From the NCBI GenBank assembly GCA_947490975.1, contig CANLHV010000002.1, positions 1 through 50,535 of the forward strand: a stretch of 50,535 nt of DNA. The letters run 5' to 3'. This stretch comes from Acidimicrobiaceae bacterium (lineage in GTDB: Bacteria > Actinomycetota > Acidimicrobiia > Acidimicrobiales > Ilumatobacteraceae). The notes beneath the pieces were generated by a model that worked only from the letters and a program-made list of their open reading frames with translations, was not told the DNA's origin and did no database searches. Positions 36,552-43,967 of this stretch are shown in pieces. Each line of letters begins with the position of its first letter. The stretch's first letter is position 1. Both the position numbers and the translations under genes were made by a program.

Positions 36552-36896
36552 GTGACTACCGAAGACACGATGATGAACCCAGCAATTGAGTCGCTGATGG
36601 GGCACACAGGTTCGAAATTTTCTCTAGTAACACTCTCAGCTCGTCGTGCGCGCGAGATCAATTCTTATTTCAATCAACTTGGTGACGGTCTTGGCAATAT
36701 GGTGCCACCGCAAGTTAGTTCGACGGCACGAAAGCCGCTATCAATTAGTTTTGAAGAAATCGCTGCTGGCAAGATTCAACTTGTTGCCAAGACGATCGAA
36801 GAAGTTTTGGCCGAGAATGAAGCAGCACTTGCCGCTGAAAAACAGGCAGAACTTGATGCGATGCAAGATTCAACAACAGAGCAAGCCGCCGAGTAA
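36552..36896 (+). CDS. rpoZ: DNA-directed RNA polymerase omega subunit
   Basis: Omega helps assemble RNA polymerase by chaperoning beta prime. The 114-residue protein has the key segment KFSLVTLSARRAREINSYF, then a loop and KPLSISFEEIAAGKI, with an acidic C-terminal tail. The frame is open 12 codons further upstream, but GTG 36552 has a perfect AGGAGG five bases away and gives the normal N-terminus. In most actinobacteria coaBC follows rpoZ; here metK begins 18 bases after the stop. Confidence 0.94.
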   Translation: MTTEDTMMNPAIESLMGHTGSKFSLVTLSARRAREINSYFNQLGDGLGNMVPPQVSSTARKPLSISFEEIAAGKIQLVAKTIEEVLAENEAALAAEKQAELDAMQDSTTEQAAE

Positions 36897-36914
36897 GCCG
36901 AAAAGTTTGCGTCG

Positions 36915-38108
36915 ATGAAAAAATATTCATTTACTTCAGAGAGTGTCACCGAAGGTCACCCCGACAAGATGGCCGATCAGGTTTCTGATGCGGTTCTTGA
37001 TGCAATTTTGGCAGAGGACGCCAATGGCCGTGTTGCTTGCGAAACTTTGCTGACTACAGGACTTTGCGTTGTCGCTGGCGAGATCACAACTAGCGCATAC
37101 GTCGACATTCCAAAGATCGCCCGCGAAGTTATTAAAGGCATCGGTTACGACAATGCACTTTATGGTTTTGACGGCAACACCTGCGGCGTAATCGTCAGTA
37201 TTGACGAACAAAGCCCGAACATCGCCCAAGGTGTGGATGTCAGCGAAGAAATTCGTGCCGGCAAAAGCGGTGAAGACAAATTAAACAGTCAAGGTGCTGG
37301 CGACCAAGGAATGATGTTTGGCTACGCATGTACCGAAACTGAAGACCTGATGCCGTTGCCAATTTGGCTGGCTCACCGCATGGCAGAAAAGCTCAGCGAA
37401 GTGCGAAAGTCTGGTGCAATTCCATACTTGCGCCCAGATGGCAAGACCCAAGTCACTTTCGACTACGAAAACGGTGTGCCAGTTCGTTTGCGCACAGTTT
37501 TGATTTCTACTCAACATGCCGACGGCATCAATCGCGACACAGTCATTCGTCCAGACTTGATCGAACAAGTTATTCGCCCGGTGATTCCTGCGCAGTTTGC
37601 AAAAGATGACTATGCCGTTTATGTCAACCCAACTGGCGAATTCGTCAAAGGTGGTCCGCACGCCGACACCGGTTTGACTGGCCGCAAGATCATCGTCGAT
37701 ACATACGGCGGTATGGGTCGTCACGGTGGTGGTGCATTCAGCGGAAAAGATCCCTCAAAAGTTGACCGTTCGGCAGCATATGCAGCGCGTTGGGTAGCCA
37801 AGCACGTCGTTGCATCGGGTGCAGCCAAGCGATGTGAGTTGCAAGTCGCTTATGCAATCGGCATGGCACAACCAATCAGCATTTTCGTCGAAACATTCGG
37901 CACCAACACGGTTGATGAATCTGTGATCGAGTCGGCCGTAAGCGCAGTATTCGATCTTCGTCCAGCCGCGATTTTGCGTGACCTCGATCTGAAGCGACCG
38001 ATTTATCAGAAGACCGCCGCTTATGGCCACTTCGGTCGCAGCGAGCCGAATTTCACTTGGGAGAAGTTGTCGAAGCTCAAAGAGTTCAAGGCAGCAGTCA
38101 AACTCTGA
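36915..38108 (+). CDS. metK: S-adenosylmethionine synthetase
   Basis: MetK makes SAM from methionine and ATP. The 397-residue protein has SVTEGHPDKMADQVSDA, the hexapeptide-like GAGDQGMMFGYA, the P-loop-like GGMGRHGGGAFSGKDPSK and the C-terminal GHFGR. The ATG at 36915 has no strong SD or clear -10, and only 18 bases separate it from rpoZ, so cotranscription with rpoZ is likely. There is no room for a SAM riboswitch. Confidence 0.98.
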   Translation: MKKYSFTSESVTEGHPDKMADQVSDAVLDAILAEDANGRVACETLLTTGLCVVAGEITTSAYVDIPKIAREVIKGIGYDNALYGFDGNTCGVIVSIDEQSPNIAQGVDVSEEIRAGKSGEDKLNSQGAGDQGMMFGYACTETEDLMPLPIWLAHRMAEKLSEVRKSGAIPYLRPDGKTQVTFDYENGVPVRLRTVLISTQHADGINRDTVIRPDLIEQVIRPVIPAQFAKDDYAVYVNPTGEFVKGGPHADTGLTGRKIIVDTYGGMGRHGGGAFSGKDPSKVDRSAAYAARWVAKHVVASGAAKRCELQVAYAIGMAQPISIFVETFGTNTVDESVIESAVSAVFDLRPAAILRDLDLKRPIYQKTAAYGHFGRSEPNFTWEKLSKLKEFKAAVKL

Positions 38109-38119
38109 TTCAAACTGCG

Positions 38120-39865
38120 GTGCCCCCGGTTCGGGTAGCGCGAGTCGTTCCTGATGTAACAGGAGTCGACAAAATTTTTGATTACTTGGTGCCAGAGGCA
38201 CTTGTCGAAACTGTGCGGGTTGGCGTCAGAGTGCGGGTGCCGCTGCATGGAAGAAATGTTGCTGGCTGGGTAGTCGAAATCGGTGAGCCAAGTGTCGGAC
38301 TTGACGCTAAAAAAATCAAGAGCGTAATCAAAGTATTGGGTCTAGGTGCAACTATTGAGATTGTTGACCTTGCCGTTTGGGCAACCAAGCGTTGGGCGGG
38401 TCGAATGCGCTCATTCATTTCGACTGCGGCACCAGAAACTTTGGTCAAAAGTGTTCCATCAGCGCGCTATATGCCGCGCGCGGTTCAATATGCGTCAGAT
38501 GCTTTTGAGAAAATTAAAGATTTTGGTGGTGGTTTGATAACCGTTGCACCACTGACAAACTTGGCGCCGTTCATAAGTGCAGTTGCCTGTGATGGGCCAA
38601 CAATTGTCGTGATGCCGACACAACATCGAGTGAAACTTCTTGCTGCAGCGTTGAGAGCGAACAATTTTTCTGTTGCTCAATGGCCACAAGACTGGGCATT
38701 GGCTTACGGTGGCGTCGATGTCGTGATTGGTACTCGAAGTGCAGTTTGGGCACCCGTCGAGAAGTTTGCCAATATAGTCGTCGTCGACGAGCATGATGAC
38801 TTGTTGCAAGAAGAGCGAAGTCCAACTTGGCATGCTCGTGATGTTGCGATCGAGCGCGCATCACGCGTTGGTGCGAGGTGTGTCTTGCTGTCGCCAATCG
38901 CGTCTTTAGCAGCACGCAAATGGGCAGGTGACCGTCGAGTTGTAGACACTCAGGGCAAATGGCCCGAAGTTTTAATAGTTGATCGCAACAAAGACGAGCA
39001 ATGGAGCCGATCGTTGATCTCATCTGAATTAATCGCCGAGCTGCGCGATAAATCGCGACGAGTGGTTTGTGTACTGAACAGCAAGGGTCGTGCTCGATTG
39101 ACAGCATGTGGATCGTGTCGCAATATTTTGCGATGCGAAAAATGTGATGCCGCGCTAAACCAGTCAGACAAGACGATGCTTGATTGCCCGCGTTGCGGAG
39201 AGTCAAGACCTGTGATCTGTCAAGTGTGCGGTTCAAGCAGTTGTGCGGTGCTTAAACCGGGTGTGGCTCGATTGCGAGAAGAGCTCGAAGCCGCCGCAAA
39301 TCGATCAGTTTTCGAAGTAACAGCTGCAACAGAATCAGTAAACGAGCGTTGCAATGTTTTTGTGGGCACCGAGGCTGTTTTGCATCGGGTACAAAGTGCC
39401 GACACAGTCGTATTTCTAGATATTGATTCAGAGTTACTTGCACCCCGATACCGCGCCAATGAAATTGTGGCGACGCTAGTCGTGCATGCGGCAAGACTCG
39501 TCGGCCGTTCGAATCAGAATCAGCGAATTTTGTTACAGACTCATACTCCTGATAACGCTTTTTTGGTTGGTCTGAAGATCGGTGATTTGAATCAGTATTT
39601 TGCCAGCGATGATGCTCGACGGTCATTATTGAAGTTTCCGCCTTACGGCTCAATCGCCCAAGTTTCTGGCAAAGGAACGAAGGCATTTCTTGACTCGTTG
39701 AATGAGTCACTCGAATATTCTGCGGTTGTGCAGACCATGAATAAAGACACAGAGAACGGATTAATCCGCGCAGAAAATTGGCAACAATTGACCGATGTGC
39801 TTTCGTCGGCGCAGCGTCCCGCTAAGTCTCGGCTCACATTTCATATTGATCCGCCTCGCGTATAG
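38120..39865 (+). CDS. priA: Primosomal protein PriA, actinobacterial helicase-dead form
   Basis: PriA recognises collapsed forks for replication restart. The 581-residue product keeps the N-terminal DNA-binding domain (DVTGVDKIFDYLVPE) and the zinc cysteines Cys330, 333, 339, 342, 356, 359, 367, 370 and 375. The Walker A motif expected near residue 140 is replaced by ITVAPLTN, and the DEAH box reads DEHD, so ATPase and helicase activity are probably lost. GTG 38120 is the start I prefer; an in-frame CTG at 38105 overlaps the metK stop as CTGA and is an alternative. Degenerate PriA is known in actinobacteria. Confidence 0.9.
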   Translation: MPPVRVARVVPDVTGVDKIFDYLVPEALVETVRVGVRVRVPLHGRNVAGWVVEIGEPSVGLDAKKIKSVIKVLGLGATIEIVDLAVWATKRWAGRMRSFISTAAPETLVKSVPSARYMPRAVQYASDAFEKIKDFGGGLITVAPLTNLAPFISAVACDGPTIVVMPTQHRVKLLAAALRANNFSVAQWPQDWALAYGGVDVVIGTRSAVWAPVEKFANIVVVDEHDDLLQEERSPTWHARDVAIERASRVGARCVLLSPIASLAARKWAGDRRVVDTQGKWPEVLIVDRNKDEQWSRSLISSELIAELRDKSRRVVCVLNSKGRARLTACGSCRNILRCEKCDAALNQSDKTMLDCPRCGESRPVICQVCGSSSCAVLKPGVARLREELEAAANRSVFEVTAATESVNERCNVFVGTEAVLHRVQSADTVVFLDIDSELLAPRYRANEIVATLVVHAARLVGRSNQNQRILLQTHTPDNAFLVGLKIGDLNQYFASDDARRSLLKFPPYGSIAQVSGKGTKAFLDSLNESLEYSAVVQTMNKDTENGLIRAENWQQLTDVLSSAQRPAKSRLTFHIDPPRV

Positions 39866-39888
39866 ATCGTTGGCGTTGAAGGCTTAGG

Positions 39889-39894
39889 TAGTGT
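39889..39894 (+). promoter_or_regulatory. Putative leaderless def promoter (-10)
   Basis: TAGTGT ends seven bases before the def GTG at 39902. The -35 region is weak. Confidence 0.35.
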
Positions 39895-39901
39895 TGATGG
39901 G

Positions 39902-40423
39902 GTGAGTTACGACATCAGAACCTTCGGCGACCCCGTATTAAAGACGTGCGCCGCCGAGATCACAAATATCGATTCAAAACTGATCAAGCTCACTGACGAG
40001 ATGTTTGAAGTGATGTATCAGGCTCCGGGTTTGGGTCTTGCAGCGCCACAAATCGGGGTGCAGAAGCAACTCTTTGTTTATGACGTAGATGACGAACCAC
40101 AAGTTTTGATCAACCCAAAAATCGTTGAATCAAGCGGTGAGTGGGTTTATGACGAAGGGTGCTTGTCAATACCAGGACTTTATGTCGAGATGCTGCGCCC
40201 GAAGCTCGTGCTTGTTGAGGCGACAAACTTAGACGGCAACACGATTCAAATTGAGGCTGACGAGTTGCTGGCACGTTTGTTTCAACACGAGATTGATCAC
40301 CTGCAAGGCGTCTTGATGTTTGAACGAATGACACCAGATCAGAGAAAGCAAGCTCTTGCCGAATATCGTCGACGCGAAGAAAACAAGATCGAAAGCGAAC
40401 CAACGCACTTAAGACTGTCGTGA
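39902..40423 (+). CDS. def: Peptide deformylase
   Basis: Def removes the formyl group from nascent proteins. The 173-residue metalloenzyme has all three motifs: GLGLAAPQ at residues 43-50, EGCLSIPG with the metal-binding Cys, and QHEIDHLQG with two metal His and the catalytic Glu. GTG 39902 gives the normal N-terminus. Its stop overlaps the fmt GTG as GTGA, pairing the deformylase with the formyltransferase. Confidence 0.97.
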   Translation: MSYDIRTFGDPVLKTCAAEITNIDSKLIKLTDEMFEVMYQAPGLGLAAPQIGVQKQLFVYDVDDEPQVLINPKIVESSGEWVYDEGCLSIPGLYVEMLRPKLVLVEATNLDGNTIQIEADELLARLFQHEIDHLQGVLMFERMTPDQRKQALAEYRRREENKIESEPTHLRLS

Positions 40424-41349
40424 GTTCTCTCGCACCTTTGCCCATTGCGGGTGCGTCAAGGGTCGTATTTCTAGGCACACCTGAGATCGCTGTGCCATAC
40501 CTTGAAGCACTAGTCGCAAGTGGGGTAGTAGTTGAATTAGTAGTGACTCGACCAGACGTTCGCCGGGGCAGGGGAAACGAAGTTTCTGCGAGCCCCGTGA
40601 AAGTTGCAGCACAAAACCTTGGCCTAACCGTTTCTCACGATGTCAGCGATGTCTTGGGTGTCGCCAAAGATAATTCTGGTCTTCTCGGTGTTGTTGTTGC
40701 ATTCGGAGAGTTGATTTCTGTCGAAGTTTTATCGCTAGTGCCAATGGTGAATGTGCATTTTTCGCTGCTTCCGCGATGGCGTGGTGCGGCACCTGTTGAG
40801 CGCGCGATCTTGGCTGGTGATCAGACAACGGGTGTTTGTATTATGCGTGTCGTCGAAAAATTAGACGAGGGCGAGGTTTATGCGCGGCAAGAAGTAGCAA
40901 TTGCCACGAACGATGATGTTGAGTCGCTTAAATCGAAACTTAACGCAGTCGCAATCAAGTTGTTGTTGAGCAAAATTAAGGCTGGTTTCGGTAGTGGGGT
41001 CAGTCAAACAGGTGAGGCGAGTTATGCGAAAAAGATAAAAACTAATGATTTGCAAATCGATTGGAGCAAATCGGCCAATCAGATTTCTCGACAAGTTCGT
41101 GTTGGTGGTGCGTTTACAACTATTAATGGTCGACGAATAAAGATTCTGAATGCGCAAGTGGTTGATGGCGTCACTGTCGATTTTCAACCCGGTCAAGTTT
41201 GTGAAGTTAATTCGAAGTATTGCTGTGTAGCAACCGGCGAAAAAGCATTGTCACTTATCGAGGTTCAGCCGGAGGCCAAGTCTGTAATGAAGATTGAAGA
41301 GTGGCTAAATGGGGCGAGACTCAGTGTTGAGTCACTATTTGGTATCTGA
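40420..41349 (+). CDS. fmt: Methionyl-tRNA formyltransferase
   Basis: Fmt formylates initiator Met-tRNA using 10-formyl-THF. The 309-residue protein has FLGTPEIAVPYLEAL at the N-terminus, the catalytic VNVHFSLLPRWRGAAPVERAI (Asn, His) and the later acidic loop EKLDEGEVY, plus a C-terminal OB domain with IDWSKSANQISRQVR. It is translationally coupled to def. It ends eight bases from the 3' end of the convergent DUF1844 gene, with no recognisable terminator between them. Confidence 0.96.
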   Translation: MSSLAPLPIAGASRVVFLGTPEIAVPYLEALVASGVVVELVVTRPDVRRGRGNEVSASPVKVAAQNLGLTVSHDVSDVLGVAKDNSGLLGVVVAFGELISVEVLSLVPMVNVHFSLLPRWRGAAPVERAILAGDQTTGVCIMRVVEKLDEGEVYARQEVAIATNDDVESLKSKLNAVAIKLLLSKIKAGFGSGVSQTGEASYAKKIKTNDLQIDWSKSANQISRQVRVGGAFTTINGRRIKILNAQVVDGVTVDFQPGQVCEVNSKYCCVATGEKALSLIEVQPEAKSVMKIEEWLNGARLSVESLFGI

Positions 41350-41357
41350 GCAGTTGG

Positions 41358-41666
41358 CTAGTTGTTTTCTGTTGTCAACTTGACATAGACCAAGCGAATA
41401 TTCGCCAACGCATCTTTGAATGTTTCGTGATCTTCGCCAAGACGACTGCCAAGCGCGTCGACTATTGCCGCGAGTGCATCAATCGCGAGTCGGGCATCAT
41501 CAAACCTTGGTGGATTTGCGCCTAGATGTATTGCGGCCAATTCGTATAGACCGACTACGTGGTTGGCTACAACGACATTGGCGGGTGTGTCAGCAAGCCG
41601 CGCTCGGGCTTCGGCAAGTGCTTTTTCTTGCTCTGGTGTGGGGTTGTCACTCATTTGCGATACCAT
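41358..41666 (-). CDS. DUF1844 domain protein
   Basis: A 102-residue, mostly helical protein whose core VVGLYELAAIHLG, FDDARLAIDALAAIVDALGSRLG and ALANIRLVYVKL matches the DUF1844 family. Function is unknown. In other actinobacteria, such as Streptomyces, a DUF1844 gene also lies beside infC, usually divergent from it, as here. The ATG at 41666 is preceded by TAAGG; an in-frame ATG four codons in (41654) is possible. This is the only minus-strand gene in the window. Confidence 0.78.
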   Translation of the reverse strand: MVSQMSDNPTPEQEKALAEARARLADTPANVVVANHVVGLYELAAIHLGANPPRFDDARLAIDALAAIVDALGSRLGEDHETFKDALANIRLVYVKLTTENN

Positions 41667-41928
41667 TATGCCTTACGTAATCAGAGAGATAGTTCATATC
41701 TTTTCGGTTACACAGCAAAAGTGGAAACTAGTTTCCCACCTTGCCACCAAGTTTTACAAAGTTCGCGAGTTTGATCTTTGTTGCTCAGTGCGTCTCGGTC
41801 GAGCTGAAAGCGGTGGCGTCGCCACGGCTGGCTTTGACCCGCGTGCCGCAACAACTCAAACTTTCGTGTTTTGAGTTTTATCCAATATGAAAGAGGAGGC
41901 ACAGCCGCTTGTCAAGCAGTGAACAGTC
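41667..41928 (+). promoter_or_regulatory. Divergent DUF1844-infC intergenic region with palindromes
   Basis: This 262-base gap holds a perfect 14-base palindrome GGAAACTAGTTTCC (41723-41736), a hairpin GTGGC-GTC-GCCAC (41813-41825) that extends by AGC/GCT past a mismatch, and an eight-pair stem AACTCAAA (41853-41860) with TTTGAGTT (41870-41877). TATCTT at 41697-41702 is a weak candidate -10 for infC. A strong AGGAGG sits at 41894-41899. No tRNA is visible; plus-strand frames across the gap look like chance. Confidence 0.5.
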
Positions 41929-41932
41929 ATAG
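41909..41932 (+). other. Putative seven-codon leader ORF overlapping the infC start
   Basis: TTG at 41909 is nine bases after AGGAGG and opens a frame reading M-S-S-S-E-Q-S then TAG at 41930-41932. The TAG overlaps the proposed ATA start of infC as ATAG, the same four-base geometry as the ATGA overlaps elsewhere in the window. It may couple translation to infC, or mark a frameshift or sequence error. Confidence 0.35.
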
Positions 41933-42603
41933 CACCGCCAAATAATGAGCCGCGCTACAACGAGAGAATTCGAGCCAAACAGGTTCGGCTCGTTGATGCA
42001 GACGGATCACAAGTTGGAGTCGTCAGTATCGAAGATGCACTCGAGCGATCACGCAAGGCCGATTTAGATCTTGTTGAAGTTGCTCCGCTAGCAGAACCAC
42101 CCGTATGTCGAATCATGGACTACGGCAAGTTTCGCTACGAAGAGGCGCAGCGACTGAAAGAGTCCCGTAAAAAAACGGTGCAGATCACAATGAAGGAAGT
42201 CAAGTTCAAGCCGAAGATTGCCAAAGGAGACTTTGACACCAAGGTGCGCCACATGCTCGAGTTTCTCGACGAAGGCCACAAGGTGAAAGTCACCCTGCAG
42301 TTTCGCGGAAGAGAAATGGCTCACCCAGAGTTGGGTTCGAAGATTTTGGATGCCGTGATCGAGCAACTCGGTCCGATAGCCAAAGTTGACACCTCAGCTC
42401 GACTTGAAGGTCGAAATATGACGATGGTTCTCTCACCAGACAAAAAAGCAGCCAAACGTCCGGCGAGCCCAAAACCCGCTTCGACGAAACCAGCAACCGT
42501 AAACCCAACGCCGATCAAACAAGACAATTCAATAACGACAACCGAAACGGAGCCACAAAATGCCAAAGATGAAAACATCCAAGACAGCCAAGAAGCGATT
42601 TAA
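41929..42603 (+). CDS. infC: Translation initiation factor IF-3, probable ATA start
   Basis: IF-3 binds the 30S subunit and proofreads start codons. The protein reads APPNNEPRYNERIRAKQVR, DLDLVEVAP, PVCRIMDYGKFRYEEAQ and FRGREMAHPELG, all diagnostic. The frame is closed by TGA at 41920-41922, and no ATG, GTG or TTG occurs before ATG 42115, which would delete a third of the N-domain. ATA at 41929 gives the family's normal N-terminus. Non-standard infC starts are known (AUU in E. coli) and let IF-3 repress itself. The C-terminal tail (about 169-224) is a Lys/Pro/Thr-rich extension overlapping rpmI by 44 bases. Confidence 0.9.
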   Translation: MAPPNNEPRYNERIRAKQVRLVDADGSQVGVVSIEDALERSRKADLDLVEVAPLAEPPVCRIMDYGKFRYEEAQRLKESRKKTVQITMKEVKFKPKIAKGDFDTKVRHMLEFLDEGHKVKVTLQFRGREMAHPELGSKILDAVIEQLGPIAKVDTSARLEGRNMTMVLSPDKKAAKRPASPKPASTKPATVNPTPIKQDNSITTTETEPQNAKDENIQDSQEAI

Positions 42604-42757
42604 GAAAACAGGCACAGGCAAACTTCGTCGTCAGCAGTCGATGCGCCAACACTTGTTTGAGCACAAGTCGAGTGAGCGTACTCGTCGCCTTGATGGCACC
42701 GTCGATGTGCACACAGGCGACGTTAAACGAATCAAGCGTCTGCTCGCAGAGCGGTAA
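42560..42757 (+). CDS. rpmI: 50S ribosomal protein L35
   Basis: A 65-residue basic ribosomal protein with the signature MPKMKTSKTAKKRFKKTGTGK and a C-terminal DVKRIKRLL. The ATG at 42560 lies inside the 3' end of infC in another frame. GGAG at 42549-42552 is seven bases upstream. infC-rpmI-rplT is the universal bacterial order. Confidence 0.97.
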   Translation: MPKMKTSKTAKKRFKKTGTGKLRRQQSMRQHLFEHKSSERTRRLDGTVDVHTGDVKRIKRLLAER

Positions 42758-42807
42758 ATCACGAAGTCGAAGATCTGTAATCAAACTTTTACTGAAAGGA
42801 AACGAAG

Positions 42808-43164
42808 ATGGCCAGAGTTAAACGTGGTGTTCATGCCCGCAAAAAGCACAGGGCGATTCTTGAAAAGGCAAAGGGTTACTACGGCGATCGCAGCCGTACT
42901 TTCCGTTCGGCAAACGAGCAAGTACTGCACTCAGGTCAGTATGCGTTTCGTGATCGTCGCGCAAAGAAGGGCGAGTTCCGCAGTCTGTGGATTCAGCGCA
43001 TCAATGCCGGCTGTCGCATGCACGACATGAGCTACAGCCGCTTCATCGCGGGCTTGTCAGCCGCTGGCATAACAGTCGACAGAAAAATTTTGGCTGATCT
43101 TGCTGTTCATGACGAAAAAGCTTTCGCGAAGTTAGTCGAAACAGCCAAGGGCGCACTCGTCTGA
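42808..43164 (+). CDS. rplT: 50S ribosomal protein L20
   Basis: A 118-residue basic protein that binds 23S rRNA early in 50S assembly. MARVKRGVHARKKHR, KAKGYYGDRSRTFRSANEQV and SYSRFIAGLSAAGI are diagnostic. AAAGGA precedes ATG 42808 by seven bases. Its stop overlaps the proposed CTG start of the next gene as CTGA. L20 often autoregulates this operon; I cannot identify its binding site here. Confidence 0.97.
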   Translation: MARVKRGVHARKKHRAILEKAKGYYGDRSRTFRSANEQVLHSGQYAFRDRRAKKGEFRSLWIQRINAGCRMHDMSYSRFIAGLSAAGITVDRKILADLAVHDEKAFAKLVETAKGALV

Positions 43165-43928
43165 GTCTTTCGCCACTCGCGTTCACGAGCAATCGAGTTC
43201 AGCGACTACGCAGACTTGTAAACGATAAATCTGAACGGGCGCAAGAAAAGGCGTTCGTAGTCGAAGGTGCCACGCTGATCGATGAAGCAATTCGGGCCGG
43301 TTGGCAAATCGAATCGCAATTTGTTGCCCCGGGTGGTGTTGCATGTTCTGGTGCAGGAAGCGCGGTAAACGATCTTGCTTCGGGGGTTATCGAGCGCGTT
43401 GCGTCAACTGCGACCCCGCAACCAGTAATTGCAATTGCACTGAAAAAAGAACATGACATTGAAGACTTGAAGAATGGTGGTGATTCTTGGGTTGTTGTCG
43501 CCGACAAAATTTCAGATCCAGGCAATCTAGGCACAATTCTGCGATCGGCAGAAGCAGCGGGCGCCAGCGCGGTAATTCTGACAAGTGGCACCGTTGATGC
43601 TTTCAGCCCAAAGGTTGTGCGGGCATCGGCCGGTGCAATTTTCAATATCCCAGTTTTTGAATCAGTAACACTTGATGACGTTGCATCGCTTGGTTTTAAA
43701 ACTTGGGGCTCGTCGAGTCATCAACTCGAGAAGTCAGTCGATTTCAATGCGGCAGACCTATCAGGACGCGTAGCGATAGTGCTCGGCAATGAAGCACATG
43801 GTTTGTCAATGAATACCAAACTTGACGGATGGCTGACAATTGAACATGCAGGTCGTTCTGAGAGCCTGAATGTTGCGATGGCTGCCACACTGTTGTGCTT
43901 TGAAGTTAAGCGCCAACACAATAAGTAG
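43161..43928 (+). CDS. SpoU/TrmH family rRNA methyltransferase, probable CTG start
   Basis: A SAM-dependent 2'-O-ribose methyltransferase of about 255 residues. The N-terminal substrate-binding domain includes SNRVQRLRRLVNDKSER and FVVEGATLIDEAIRAG. The knotted SPOUT domain has motif 1 ADKISDPGNLGTILRSAEAAG, VVRASAGAIF, motif 2 IVLGNEAHGLS and motif 3 SLNVAMAATLLCFE. No ATG, GTG or TTG occurs before TTG 43467, which would lose the entire N-domain. CTG 43161 overlaps the rplT stop as CTGA, with AAGG ten bases upstream. A methyltransferase between rplT and pheS is common in actinobacteria; the target nucleotide is unknown. Confidence 0.88.
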   Translation: MSLSPLAFTSNRVQRLRRLVNDKSERAQEKAFVVEGATLIDEAIRAGWQIESQFVAPGGVACSGAGSAVNDLASGVIERVASTATPQPVIAIALKKEHDIEDLKNGGDSWVVVADKISDPGNLGTILRSAEAAGASAVILTSGTVDAFSPKVVRASAGAIFNIPVFESVTLDDVASLGFKTWGSSSHQLEKSVDFNAADLSGRVAIVLGNEAHGLSMNTKLDGWLTIEHAGRSESLNVAMAATLLCFEVKRQHNK

Positions 43929-43952
43929 CCCAGTCGCGAAGTCGCCGAAGAC

Positions 43953-43958
43953 TAAAGT
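43953..43958 (+). promoter_or_regulatory. Putative leaderless pheS promoter (-10)
   Basis: TAAAGT ends nine bases before the pheS ATG at 43968. No clear -35 or SD is visible. Confidence 0.35.
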
Positions 43959-43967
43959 TAGATAACG

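Noticed and set aside
38571..39236. A 221-codon minus-strand open frame inside priA
   Set aside because: It lies wholly opposite a clear gene, shows no recognisable motif and has a composition expected of an antisense shadow.
41563..41874. Plus-strand 103-codon frame across the DUF1844 start and infC leader
   Set aside because: Its first part is antisense to DUF1844 and the rest has no family similarity; the region is better read as a leader with palindromes.
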